A stretch of 64,000 nucleotides of DNA, from the NCBI RefSeq assembly GCF_935825525.1, contig NZ_CAKXZT010000138.1:1-64000 (forward strand), given 5' to 3'. Shown here piece by piece: positions 25,447 to 33,912 of this stretch; position 1 is the stretch's first letter; each line of letters begins with the position of its first letter. The notes beneath the pieces are model-generated. The model made no database searches. It was not told where the DNA came from and worked only from the letters and a program-made list of their open reading frames with translations. The stretch is from Mesorhizobium escarrei (GTDB lineage Bacteria > Pseudomonadota > Alphaproteobacteria > Rhizobiales > Rhizobiaceae). Position numbers and translations under genes: made by a program.

Positions 25447-25764
25447 CTACTCCTCCGGTTCCGTCGTGAACATCAGCGGGTAGCCCTTGGCCTTGCCGGC
25501 ATCGGTCGCCCGTGTCGCCTTGGTCTCGGCGACGTCCCTGGTGAAGACGGCGACGACGCAGACGCCGCGCTGGTGCGCGGTGATCATCACCCGCCGCGCC
25601 TGATCTTCGCTCAGCTTGAATTCGCCCTTGAGCACCGTCACCACGAACTCGCGCGGCGTGAAATCGTCATTGAGAAGGATGACCTTGTAGAGCTTCGGCC
25701 GTTCGATTTGCGGCTTCGTTTTGGTGCGGGGTTTGGTGACGATCTCAGGCATTGGAACCGGCAA
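25447..25764 (-). CDS. clpS: ATP-dependent Clp protease adaptor ClpS
   Basis: A 105-residue adaptor that binds the N-domain of ClpA and delivers N-degron substrates to ClpAP. The core YKVILLNDDFTPREFVVTVL and the segment MITAHQRGVCVVAVFTRDVAETK carry the ClpA-contact and N-degron pocket residues (ND-D and the AH.RG..VVAV block). The N-terminal extension is short and disordered as usual. Neighbouring clpA is not in this window; it is often downstream in rhizobia. Confidence 0.95.
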   Translation of the reverse strand: MPVPMPEIVTKPRTKTKPQIERPKLYKVILLNDDFTPREFVVTVLKGEFKLSEDQARRVMITAHQRGVCVVAVFTRDVAETKATRATDAGKAKGYPLMFTTEPEE

Positions 25765-25906
25765 CTGCGCGGAAGAATTTCGCGCTTATTCTGGCATAGG
25801 CAAAAGCGATCGTCCATTTTGAGCCGCGCCCAAACCGCCTTCCCGGCGGGCGCGGCCGTTCACAAGTCTGTGCCCATGCGATTGACGAAATCCGTGACGG
25901 CAGCCA

Positions 25907-25926
25907 ATCTCCCCCGCGGGGGAGAT
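25907..25926. repeat. 20-bp perfect palindrome, ctcccccgcgggggag family
   Basis: The sequence atctcccccgcgggggagat is a perfect palindrome between clpS and choV. It resembles the core of a frequent Mesorhizobium intergenic repeat and may act as the 3' hairpin of the choline operon, which reads towards it, though no T run follows. Confidence 0.7.
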
Positions 25927-25985
25927 GTGCGGCAGTACAAAGGCGCGCGCGAACGAACGATACGGGCCGTTTCGTTTAGAAAAAA

Positions 25986-27167
25986 CTACCGCCGCAACAC
26001 CGCACTCAGCACATCCCTGACGCCGATGGCGCCGACGAAGCGTGACTGGTCGTCGAACAGCGCCACCGGTGCCGTCTGGGAGCGGTGCATGGCCAGCATC
26101 ACCGTCTTCAACGAGGTGCCGGGATTGGCCCAGAATACCTGCGTCGTCTCCTCCGGCTGCGCCTCGACATCGGCGCACGACACCCAGAACGCCGGCTTGC
26201 CGTCGCGCTCGGCCGCCGCGACCAGCCCGTGCTCGTCGATCTTGAAACGCGTCGTCTTGCGGCGGTCGAGCCACACCCAGCCGTCCTCGCCGTGGTCGAG
26301 GTCGCGGCGGTCGCGCATCACGTTCCAGGCGGTCAGCACCGAAAGCGGATTCACATTGGCGATGAAGTCGCGGACATAGTCGTTGGCGGGGCGCAGCACG
26401 ATGTCTTCCGGCGCGCCGGTTTGCACGATACGCCCGCCTTCCATGATGGTGATGTGGCTGCCGATCTTCAGCGCCTCCTCGAGATCGTGGCTGACGAAGA
26501 TGATGGTCTTCTTCAGCTCGGCCTGAAGCTGCAGCAATTCGTCCTGCAGCTTGGTCCGGATCAGCGGGTCGAGCGCCGAGAACGGCTCGTCCATCAGCAG
26601 GATCGGCGCTTCGGTGGCAAACGCGCGCGCCAGCCCGACGCGCTGCTGCATGCCGCCGGAAAGCTCGTGGGCGTATTTCGACGCCCACTGGTCGAGGCCG
26701 ACGAGCTTCAACTGGCGCTCGACGCGCGCCTTGCGCTCGGCTTCGGGCACGCCGGAAAGCTCTAGGCCGAAGCCGACATTTTCCGCGACGGTGCGCCAGG
26801 GCAGAAGGCCGAACTGCTGGAACACCATGGCGACTCGCGTCTGTCGGATGTGGCGCAGCGTGGCCGCATCGCAGGCCGCGACATCGACCATGCGGTCGCC
26901 GTCCTTGACCATGACGTTGCCGCGCGCCGGCACGTTGAGCAGGTTGACGGCACGCAGCAGCGTCGATTTGCCGGAGCCTGAGAGGCCCATCAGGACGGAA
27001 ATCTCGCCCTCGTTGACGGTCAAATTGGCGCCGGCGCAGCCGAGCACGGCGCCGGTCTTCTCCAGGATTTCCTGACGCGTCGCGCCGCTGTCGACGAGCG
27101 CCAGCGCTTCCTTGCGCGCCGCGCCGAAGACGATGTCGACATCCTTGAAATCGACCGCGGCGGTCAT
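25986..27167 (-). CDS. choV: Choline ABC transporter ATP-binding protein ChoV
   Basis: A 393-residue ATPase of the choline importer ChoXWV. Walker A is GLSGSGKSTLLRA, the Q-loop FQQFGLLPW, signature LSGGMQQRVGLARAF and Walker B ILLMDEPFSALDPL. A C-terminal CBS-type domain (about 280-393, ending FVGAIGVRDVLSAVLRR) is the form seen in ProV/ChoV proteins that respond to ionic or ligand state. The ATG at 27167 overlaps the choW stop (ATGA). Choline taken up serves as a glycine betaine precursor, a carbon source and a phosphatidylcholine precursor in rhizobia. Confidence 0.93.
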   Translation of the reverse strand: MTAAVDFKDVDIVFGAARKEALALVDSGATRQEILEKTGAVLGCAGANLTVNEGEISVLMGLSGSGKSTLLRAVNLLNVPARGNVMVKDGDRMVDVAACDAATLRHIRQTRVAMVFQQFGLLPWRTVAENVGFGLELSGVPEAERKARVERQLKLVGLDQWASKYAHELSGGMQQRVGLARAFATEAPILLMDEPFSALDPLIRTKLQDELLQLQAELKKTIIFVSHDLEEALKIGSHITIMEGGRIVQTGAPEDIVLRPANDYVRDFIANVNPLSVLTAWNVMRDRRDLDHGEDGWVWLDRRKTTRFKIDEHGLVAAAERDGKPAFWVSCADVEAQPEETTQVFWANPGTSLKTVMLAMHRSQTAPVALFDDQSRFVGAIGVRDVLSAVLRR

Positions 27168-28018
27168 TTGGCGGCTCCCGTGCCGATGCGGCTGATGCGG
27201 TCGAGGATGATGGCGAGCACCACGATGGCGAGGCCGGCTTCGAGGCCGAGCGGGATGTTGACCGAGTTCAGCGCGCGCACCACCGGCTTGCCAAGGCCGT
27301 TGGCGCCGATGAGCGCAGCGATCACGACCATGGAGAGGCAAAGCATGATGCACTGCGTCAGCCCCGCCATGATGGTCGGCAGCGCCGCCGGCAGCTCTAC
27401 TTTCCACAGCAGCTGGCGTTTTGTCGCGCCAAACGCTTCGCCGGCCTCGATCATCGGTTTCGGCACCGAGGTGATGCCGAGATGCGTCAGGCGGATCGGC
27501 GCGGGAGCGGCGAAGATGACGGTGACGATGAGGCCGGGAGCGATGCCGAGGCCGAAGAGAATGAGCACCGGAATCAGGTAGACAAAGGTCGGCATCGTCT
27601 GCATCAGGTCGAGGATCGGCTGGAGATAGCGGTAGCCGCGCTCGTTATGCGCCGCCCAGATGCCGATCGGCACGCCGATGGCCATCGAGGCCGCAGCGGC
27701 GCCCACGACCAGCACCAGCGTCTCGACGGTTTCCTGCCAGAGATCCTGGTTGACGATGAAGAGCAGGCCGAGCGCGACGGCAAGCGCCAGCTTCCATGAT
27801 TTCTGCAGGTACCAGGCAAGCCCGGCTATGGCGGCAACCAGGAGAACCGGGGGGACGAGCAGCAAAAGATCGACCAGCCCGTCGAGAACCACGGTGAGCC
27901 CGTCGGCGATACTGTCGAAAAACCATTCGAAATTGGTGGTCAGAAAGTCGAAGAAGGTCTTGCCCCACCGCCCGATCGGGATCTTGAAGCTCGAAATCAG
28001 TTGCGATACCGGATCCAT
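27164..28018 (-). CDS. choW: Choline ABC transporter permease ChoW
   Basis: A 284-residue inner-membrane permease of the ProW type with six or seven hydrophobic segments between residues 45 and 275. The EAA loop is LTHLGITSVPKPMIEAGEAF, where the ATPase docks. The ATG at 28018 (MDPVSQLISSFKIPIGRW) gives the family N-terminus; the longer open frame to 28276 runs through an intergenic repeat and is rejected. It lies between choX and choV in the order choX-choW-choV. Confidence 0.92.
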   Translation of the reverse strand: MDPVSQLISSFKIPIGRWGKTFFDFLTTNFEWFFDSIADGLTVVLDGLVDLLLLVPPVLLVAAIAGLAWYLQKSWKLALAVALGLLFIVNQDLWQETVETLVLVVGAAAASMAIGVPIGIWAAHNERGYRYLQPILDLMQTMPTFVYLIPVLILFGLGIAPGLIVTVIFAAPAPIRLTHLGITSVPKPMIEAGEAFGATKRQLLWKVELPAALPTIMAGLTQCIMLCLSMVVIAALIGANGLGKPVVRALNSVNIPLGLEAGLAIVVLAIILDRISRIGTGAAK

Positions 28019-28044
28019 GGCAAGTGTCCCCTCATTCTTCTTCA

Positions 28045-28167
28045 CCTTCCCCCCTGGCGGGGTCGGTCGAACCGCAGCGGAGCGGGTGGGATGGTCACGG
28101 GTTACGCTCCGTTCTGAACCATCCCAACCACGGCACGTGCCGCGCCGAACCTCCCCGCAAGGGGAGT
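28045..28167. repeat. Palindromic repeat inside the choline operon
   Basis: The gap between choX and choW is filled by an element with GC-rich inverted ends (cttcccccctggcgggg and ccccgcaaggggag) and an inner hairpin (gggatggt / accatccc). It probably forms a strong RNA structure that could lower choWV relative to choX, a common arrangement where the binding protein is needed in excess. Confidence 0.72.
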
Positions 28168-28170
28168 CTG

Positions 28171-29118
28171 CTACGAACCCAGTGCGGTTTTCACGGCGGC
28201 CGCGGCGTCGCCGCCGTCGAAGGTCGTCACGCCGGCGAGCCAGGGCGTGATCGCATCCGGATTGGCCTTGAGCCATTCGGTGGCCGCGGCCTTCGGGTCG
28301 GCGCCGTCATTGAGGATCGCACCCATGATCTCGTTTTCCATCTTGAGCGAGAACACCATGTTCTTGAGCAGCGCCCCGACGTTCGGGCATTCGGTGGTGT
28401 AGCCGGCCCGGACATTGGTGGCGACGGTCGCGCCGCCGAAATTCGGGCCGAACACCTCGTCGCCGCCCGACAGATAGGCCATCTTGATGTTGGCGTTCAT
28501 CGGATGCGGCTCCCAGCCGAGGAAGACCACGTCTTCGCCCGATGCGGCCGCTTTCTGCACCGCCGACAGCATGCCGGCCTCCGAGCTTTCGACGAGCTCG
28601 AAATCCTTCAGGCCGAACTTGTCGGAGGCGATCATGTCGAGGATCAGGCGGTTGCCGTCATTGCCGGCTTCGATGCCGTAAATCTTGCCGTCGAGCTTGT
28701 CCTTGAACTTGGCGATATCGGCGAAATCCTTGAGACCGGCGTCATAGGTGTGCTGCGGCACGGCGAGCGTATATTTCGCGCCTTCGAGGTTGGTCACGAC
28801 CGTCTCGACCGACTTGTCTTCGAGATAGGGCTTTATGTCGGCTTCCATGGTCGGCATCCAATTGCCGAGGAAGACGTCGACGTCCTTGTTCTTCAGCGAG
28901 GTGTAGGTGACCGGAACCGACAGCACCTGCACGTCGGGCTCGTAGCCGAGCGCTTCGAGGATGACGCTGGCGGTAGCCGTGGTGGCGGTGATGTCGGTCC
29001 AGCCGACATCGGCAAAACGCACCGGCTTGCAGCTTTCCGGCTCGGCGGCGAGTGCGCCGCTCGCCGAAAGAAATGCCGCCAGACCGAAGCCGGCGGCGAA
29101 TAGTTTGATACGCGACAT
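28171..29118 (-). CDS. choX: Choline-binding periplasmic protein ChoX
   Basis: A 315-residue substrate-binding protein (OpuAC/ProX-like fold). A Sec signal peptide (FAAGFGLAAFLSASGALA) ends near residue 25. The mature chain shows RFADVGWTDITATTATASVI, VFLGNWMPTM, YGIEAGNDGNRLILDMI and VFLGWEPHPMNANIKM; the aromatic W/Y/W residues form the cage that binds the trimethylammonium group of choline in the characterised rhizobial ChoX. The ATG at 29118 follows GGGAGAAT at good spacing. Confidence 0.94.
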   Translation of the reverse strand: MSRIKLFAAGFGLAAFLSASGALAAEPESCKPVRFADVGWTDITATTATASVILEALGYEPDVQVLSVPVTYTSLKNKDVDVFLGNWMPTMEADIKPYLEDKSVETVVTNLEGAKYTLAVPQHTYDAGLKDFADIAKFKDKLDGKIYGIEAGNDGNRLILDMIASDKFGLKDFELVESSEAGMLSAVQKAAASGEDVVFLGWEPHPMNANIKMAYLSGGDEVFGPNFGGATVATNVRAGYTTECPNVGALLKNMVFSLKMENEIMGAILNDGADPKAAATEWLKANPDAITPWLAGVTTFDGGDAAAAVKTALGS

Positions 29119-29367
29119 CTGTATTCTCCCATTGTGATCGATCGGCGAAGCGAAATTGCGGTTTTGTCTCCGCCTTTGTTTCGTCAGCCAAACACCATTC
29201 TGGTGCGGTTTCAAGCACTAAGACAATCGCGATCAACGGCGGGGGCTGGCCGACCAGCGACACGCCGCCTGCTGCTGCAGGCGCTTTTCTGGTGACCAGG
29301 CGCTTTTCCGGAGGAACGTTGGGACGCCCCTCCCTGCGCCGGGACAACTCGGCATCAGCCATTTCCG

Positions 29368-29396
29368 TTGCTTTGTGACGGCAGTTATGCTATTAA
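29368..29396 (+). promoter_or_regulatory. Candidate sigma-70 promoter
   Basis: TTGCTT and TATTAA are separated by exactly 17 bases. The start would be near 29403, 23 bases before a terminator hairpin and about 165 bases before the coiled-coil gene. It lies in the divergent region opposite choX. Motif match only. Confidence 0.5.
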
Positions 29397-29402
29397 TCTG
29401 GG

Positions 29403-29450
29403 CATGGTGCTGATTGCGCCAACGACCCGCCGCTGAGGCGGGTTTTTTGT
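29403..29450 (+). ncRNA. Candidate short RNA or terminated leader
   Basis: A predicted transcript of about 45 bases from the promoter at 29368-29396 to an intrinsic terminator. No gene lies upstream on this strand, so the terminator must end either a small RNA or a leader of the downstream five-gene operon. The segment has no obvious peptide frame of regulatory type. Confidence 0.4.
29426..29448 (+). terminator. Rho-independent terminator
   Basis: A 6-bp GC stem (cccgcc / ggcggg) with a gctga loop is followed by six T. It is 118 bases upstream of the operon's first start codon. Confidence 0.85.
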
Positions 29451-29566
29451 TTCAAGTTTCGGCGCCATCCTTTATCAGCCCTAATCTTCCGCCTTCCCTT
29501 CCCCCCTTGCGAAACATATATTCGCGGCGTTCGCGACACGAACAATTACCGAAGCGGGAGGCTCCT

Positions 29567-30655
29567 ATGGCGACATTGCAGAATTTCGATGCCGAAATTG
29601 CCAAGACCAAGCAGGTCGTGCAGGACATGCGCACCAAGATCGAGCAGTCAGGCACGGTGCTCGACACGCTCGCCAAGACCGACCAGAAGATCGGCGACGC
29701 CAATTTCGACCTCGAGAACGCCCGCATCGAAGATGTGCTGAAGCAGCAGAAGGTGATGGAAGGCAACATCGCCGACCTGATCATCGGGCTGGAGGACGCC
29801 ACCAACGTCTTCGGCGCCGAATTCGAGAGCATGAAGAACTACACCGGCTGGGAAAGCTTCGTCGGCATATTTTCCGACCAGAGCAAGCAGCGCATGCGCA
29901 CCGACCGCGTCCGCAACATGTCGCTGGCCGGCAATCTGCAGGAGCTTTTGGCGAAATCCGACACCATCGTCGGCATCCTCAAGGCGCAGAAGCAGATCCT
30001 CGACCAGCGTTACAAGACCTCCGAGGCCAGCCTGTCGCAGGTGATCGAGCGGCGCAAGGCGACCATGTCCAATCTCGAGACCGTGCAGAAGCGCATCGAG
30101 GAGCTCAATCCGATGCTGCTCGACATCGAGAACAAGATCGCCGCCTCGACCAGCCAGAAGGAGCGCACCGAGCTTGAGGGCGAGCGTTCGAAACTGGCCA
30201 CCGAGTACAACGAGAAGCAGGCCAAGGAGCAGGAGCTGCTGGCCGAAAGCCAGACGCTGGAGCGCTACACCTCGATGTTCCAGACCTTCGTCGATTCGCT
30301 CAACAACCAGATCGCGGCGCAGTCGACGCTGATCAACAAGCTGACCATCGATACCGAGCAGCGCATCGTCCTCTACAAGGCCCTGGAGGATTCGCTGAAG
30401 ACTGCCGCCCAGCAGGACGTCGCCCACAAGATCAACACGCTGGGCAGCCAAGTCGACAACACCGCCGAGGAGACCATGGCCGGCATCGGCGCGGCCTCGC
30501 AGAAGCACATTGGCGATCTTCTCGAAATGCACGAGAAGAACATGGTGGCGACCGCCGACATCCAGCGCCGCAAGAAGCTGGCCGACGATGCCTTTGCCCG
30601 CCGCTTCGACGACGTGCTGAAGAAGCACAATGCGGCAAACTACGTGCAGTCGTAG
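29567..30655 (+). CDS. Coiled-coil protein, first gene of AAA+ operon
   Basis: A 362-residue soluble, almost entirely helical protein with no signal peptide. Heptad-rich stretches run about 1-75 and 120-300 (ASLSQVIERRKATMSNLETV, KIAASTSQKERTELEGERS). The organisation, including YTSMFQTFVDSLNNQIAAQS and a Thr-rich helix near 330, is reminiscent of TelA/KlaA toxic-anion-resistance proteins, but I cannot assert homology. The ATG at 29567 has CGGGAGG upstream; the longer frame from 29414 would cross the terminator. A cytoplasmic scaffold or adaptor for the ATPase is plausible inference. Confidence 0.8.
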   Translation: MATLQNFDAEIAKTKQVVQDMRTKIEQSGTVLDTLAKTDQKIGDANFDLENARIEDVLKQQKVMEGNIADLIIGLEDATNVFGAEFESMKNYTGWESFVGIFSDQSKQRMRTDRVRNMSLAGNLQELLAKSDTIVGILKAQKQILDQRYKTSEASLSQVIERRKATMSNLETVQKRIEELNPMLLDIENKIAASTSQKERTELEGERSKLATEYNEKQAKEQELLAESQTLERYTSMFQTFVDSLNNQIAAQSTLINKLTIDTEQRIVLYKALEDSLKTAAQQDVAHKINTLGSQVDNTAEETMAGIGAASQKHIGDLLEMHEKNMVATADIQRRKKLADDAFARRFDDVLKKHNAANYVQS

Positions 30656-30690
30656 TTGCTGCACCCGCATACCTCCCAAGGGCTGGCTGC

Positions 30691-31836
30691 ATGACCCCCG
30701 AAAACGAAGCGGCAACGCGTTATTTCTCGGCGATCACGGCGGCACTCAGCGGCCTCGAAGTGTTCATGCGCGACGATCGCTCGCCGCTCTACCGGCACGG
30801 CATCGTCGCCAAGATCGTCGCCGAATATATTGCGCGGCTCGACAACTCGTTTTCCTGCTGGCGCAACCGGCTGGGCTTCATGGAGACGTTCCGCATTTCG
30901 CGCGCCGAAAGCGGCTTTCCGGTCTTCCAGAATGTGCTCGAACTGGAAAACGACCGCCGCCAGGCCGATACGCGACTGGCCAACATACCGCTGGCCGACG
31001 AGTTGCGCGAGGAAATGGCCGATTTCATCCTGCGCCACAAGGAATTTCCCAAGGCGCTGCAGAAGTCGATGGCCGAGCGGCTCTATCTGGAAGGCGTCAG
31101 GAGCGAGACGACCTTCGGGCCGTTCACCTTGGCGCAGACGGCAAAAGTCTCGGTCAATCCGAAGACCGGGCGGCCTTACTACCTCGTCCATTGGGCCGCC
31201 TTCGACGGCAGCGCCAATCTGCCGCTGGTCTACATGGTGACGGTCGAGGATTCCTCCGAAGAGATGATCGGGCAGCTTGTCGACCGCAATGGCAAGCTCA
31301 ACGACAAGGTCGACATTCCGCTTCCCGTTGAAGGGCTGCTCAATCCCGAGCTTGCCCACCGCTTCGACGACTTCACCGAGAAGAATTCCGCCTATACGCT
31401 GTCGCCGGCGACGATCGCGGTCAACCTCGACAAGGATTTCGAGCAACTCCACCCCAAGCAGCTGCGCCGCGTCGTGCTCGGTCCCTTCTATTCGGCCGGG
31501 ATCACCGACAACAATTCGACGGTGACCGACATTCTGGACAAGGTGCGCAAGCCGGAAAACGCCTGGCTGCTGACCTGGACCATCCAGGAGGTCTATTCCA
31601 AGGCCGAAAAACCCGGCCGCAAAGGACTGTTTTCGAGCGAGAAGACGACGCAGGAATTCTTCATCGACACCGACGATTTGGAGGCAGCGCGACAGGGCGT
31701 GTCGAGTTACGAGAAGCACGCGCTGATCCCGCATGAGGCCTATCAGGCGCTCTACGCCGCCGGCGAGGCGCAGAAGATCTTTTCCGGCTACAAGGTCCAC
31801 ATCCTGTCCAAAGGACAGGTCATCAGTGACGTCTGA
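30691..31836 (+). CDS. Unknown protein, second gene of AAA+ operon
   Basis: A 381-residue soluble protein that I do not recognise. The N-terminal half is helical (YRHGIVAKIVAEYIARLDN); the middle is beta-rich with KVSVNPKTGRPYYLVHWAAF and LVYMVTVEDSSEEMIGQLVD; the C-terminus returns to mixed structure ending YKVHILSKGQVISDV. No signal peptide, membrane segment or catalytic motif is visible. It starts 35 bases after the coiled-coil gene and ends 24 bases before the ATPase gene, so the three are cotranscribed. Confidence 0.8.
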   Translation: MTPENEAATRYFSAITAALSGLEVFMRDDRSPLYRHGIVAKIVAEYIARLDNSFSCWRNRLGFMETFRISRAESGFPVFQNVLELENDRRQADTRLANIPLADELREEMADFILRHKEFPKALQKSMAERLYLEGVRSETTFGPFTLAQTAKVSVNPKTGRPYYLVHWAAFDGSANLPLVYMVTVEDSSEEMIGQLVDRNGKLNDKVDIPLPVEGLLNPELAHRFDDFTEKNSAYTLSPATIAVNLDKDFEQLHPKQLRRVVLGPFYSAGITDNNSTVTDILDKVRKPENAWLLTWTIQEVYSKAEKPGRKGLFSSEKTTQEFFIDTDDLEAARQGVSSYEKHALIPHEAYQALYAAGEAQKIFSGYKVHILSKGQVISDV

Positions 31837-31860
31837 CCGTCAAACCGCGGAGCATCCTTC

Positions 31861-33771
31861 ATGGACACCGGCCTGACCACGATTTCGGAAGCGGCAATCG
31901 AAAAGCATCGCGCCACGGCGCAGAGCTTCATCACCCGCATCGTCGTGCTGGAGGACCCGTCGCGGGAATCCGGTACCGCGCTTGCCGGCACCAACCGCCG
32001 CTTCGTCTCGACCGTCTCGGTCGGCTCGGTGCGCCGCACCCGCGAAGTCGAACTTTCGAAAACGGTAGCCGCCGTCCATCCCGACGATCAGTTGCTGAGC
32101 ATTGCACAGCACATGCTGCTGTTTCGCACCCGGCGCGGGCTGGCGATCGCGCTGGCCATCGCTGATGTCTTCGCCGAAGGCTCAGATCTCGAGAGCCTGA
32201 AGGCGAAAAACGCTCGCGCCCCGCTCGAAGGCGACGAGGCCGCCACCTTCAAGAAGCTGCTGTCGGCTTCGGCCTATATTTCGGCCTTCAGCCTCGCCTC
32301 CTATTTGTTCCAGCTGATCGACAGCGACGGCGAGGCGCCGAACGATACGCCCGAGCCGGACTTCTTGTTCGACACGCCGCAGGACGCGGTGAAATCGATC
32401 GTGGCCGGCCTCGACAGGGCGATAGCAGGGGCGAAGGACGACGCCGACCTGATGACCCGGGCGCGCGCCTTTGCCCGTGTCGCCATCGACGGGCTTTTGG
32501 CGCGAAAGGGCCGCTTCGACGGGATCGGTCCGTTTGAGAACGCGCATATCCGCATCGACGTCGACGACTTCACACTTGACGGCTTCGACGTCGCGCCGGG
32601 CAAGCGGTCGAAGCCGCTGGTGATGACCTTCAAGAAGCCGGAAGAGGTCGTCGGCAACCACATCGCCAAGTACCAGTCGGTCAAGCTCGCCAAGATGCTG
32701 ATGGCTTACGATTTCGAGCGCGAGCTGAACCCGTTCGTCGAGCTGGGCGGCTTCCTGTTCACCTTCATCGGCGACGGCGCGCCCGGCACCGGCAAGACGA
32801 CGCTGATCCAGATGATCGCCGGTCTCGTCAACGGCTACTGCCAGGTCGCCGGCTATCCCTTCGCCTACGAGAATTTCGGCGTCGACCAGATCTCCTCCTA
32901 CCAGGGCAAGTCGGGCCAGAACTGCCGCCAGTTCATCAACAATGTGCTGAACCCGCGCGTCATCGGCTTCGGTACCATCGACGACATCGACCAGGTGGCG
33001 GCCCGACGCTCGGACGATCGCGCCTCGGCCGGCCAGCAGGAAATCACCGGCGTCCTGATGGACGCATTCGGGGGTGCGGCCACGGTGGTGCGCGGCAACT
33101 GCTCCTTCGGCATGTTCTCCAACTATCCCGAAAACGTCGACGACGCGCTGCGCCAGCGCGCCGGCGCCCGCTGGCTGGTCGAGGGGCCACAAACGCGGGA
33201 CGACTATATCGACATCTTCGTGCTGCTCGCCGGCAAGAACCACAAGATCCCGCTCGGCGACCACAAGCTATATGCCGCCCAGGAGATCCAGCGCGCGGTG
33301 ATGGAGGCCTATGAAGAGCACGAGAAGCCCAGGGAAGAAGGGCTGATGAAGGTCTATGAGCGCTACATGAAGGAGAACGGCGCACCGAAGTCGATGGCCG
33401 ACATCGGCACCTATCTGCACATGATCAAGGAGGCCGAGCCGCGCTTCACCGGCCGCGCCATCAAGAACGTCACCGACGCGATCAAGATGCGCGCCATGGA
33501 CATCGGGCTGCCGGACGAATGGTTCGAGAAACCTGAAGTCTTCATGCACAAGAGCTACGACGACAAGAAGGCGATGATCGAGGAGCTGCGCGGCCCGTTC
33601 TCGATGGACATGGTCATGCAGGAGGTCAACCGCTACGCCGACTCGGAGTTCCGCTATTCCGACAGGTCCGACGACGCAGCGGTGACCAAGATGATCCGCG
33701 ACACCCGCCTGCGCGACCGCGCGGTGCGCGAGATCGAGGAGCTGAAGAAGAAGGGCCTGTGGAATGCGTGA
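31861..33771 (+). CDS. AAA+ ATPase of unknown five-gene operon
   Basis: A 636-residue ATPase. About 300 N-terminal residues form an uncharacterised, mainly helical region. The AAA module follows: Walker A GDGAPGTGKTTLIQ near 304-315, Walker B GFGTIDDIDQ near 368-378, sensor-1 region (NCSFGMFSNYPENV) and a Arg-rich segment (DDALRQRAGARWLVEGP) that may supply the arginine finger. The Walker B has Asp-Asp rather than Asp-Glu, so catalytic efficiency is uncertain. The C-terminal 150 residues are helical. Likely a hexameric remodeller working with the neighbouring coiled-coil and membrane proteins; substrate unknown. Confidence 0.87.
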   Translation: MDTGLTTISEAAIEKHRATAQSFITRIVVLEDPSRESGTALAGTNRRFVSTVSVGSVRRTREVELSKTVAAVHPDDQLLSIAQHMLLFRTRRGLAIALAIADVFAEGSDLESLKAKNARAPLEGDEAATFKKLLSASAYISAFSLASYLFQLIDSDGEAPNDTPEPDFLFDTPQDAVKSIVAGLDRAIAGAKDDADLMTRARAFARVAIDGLLARKGRFDGIGPFENAHIRIDVDDFTLDGFDVAPGKRSKPLVMTFKKPEEVVGNHIAKYQSVKLAKMLMAYDFERELNPFVELGGFLFTFIGDGAPGTGKTTLIQMIAGLVNGYCQVAGYPFAYENFGVDQISSYQGKSGQNCRQFINNVLNPRVIGFGTIDDIDQVAARRSDDRASAGQQEITGVLMDAFGGAATVVRGNCSFGMFSNYPENVDDALRQRAGARWLVEGPQTRDDYIDIFVLLAGKNHKIPLGDHKLYAAQEIQRAVMEAYEEHEKPREEGLMKVYERYMKENGAPKSMADIGTYLHMIKEAEPRFTGRAIKNVTDAIKMRAMDIGLPDEWFEKPEVFMHKSYDDKKAMIEELRGPFSMDMVMQEVNRYADSEFRYSDRSDDAAVTKMIRDTRLRDRAVREIEELKKKGLWNA

Positions 33772-33786
33772 GATGCGCCGACACTC

Positions 33787-33908
33787 CCTTCTCCCCTTGT
33801 GGGAGAAGGTGTCGCCGAAGGCGACGGATGAGGGGTATTCGTCAAGCTGGAACACCCCTCATCCGGCCGAGCTTCGCTCGGCCACCTTCTCCCACAAGGG
33901 GAGAAGGG
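33787..33908. repeat. Palindromic ccttctcccc element inside an operon, supplying a ribosome binding site
   Basis: A 122-bp element with inverted ends (ccttctccccttgtgggag / ctcccacaaggggagaagg), related to 25294-25440. It fills most of the 141-base gap between the ATPase gene and the next gene. Its right end, ggggagaaggg, lies four bases before the next ATG and is the only visible ribosome binding site for it. Confidence 0.9.
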
Positions 33909-33912
33909 ATAG

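Noticed and set aside
28019..28276. Longer N-terminus for ChoW
   Set aside because: It runs through the palindromic repeat and into choX; the family start is MDPVSQLISSFK.
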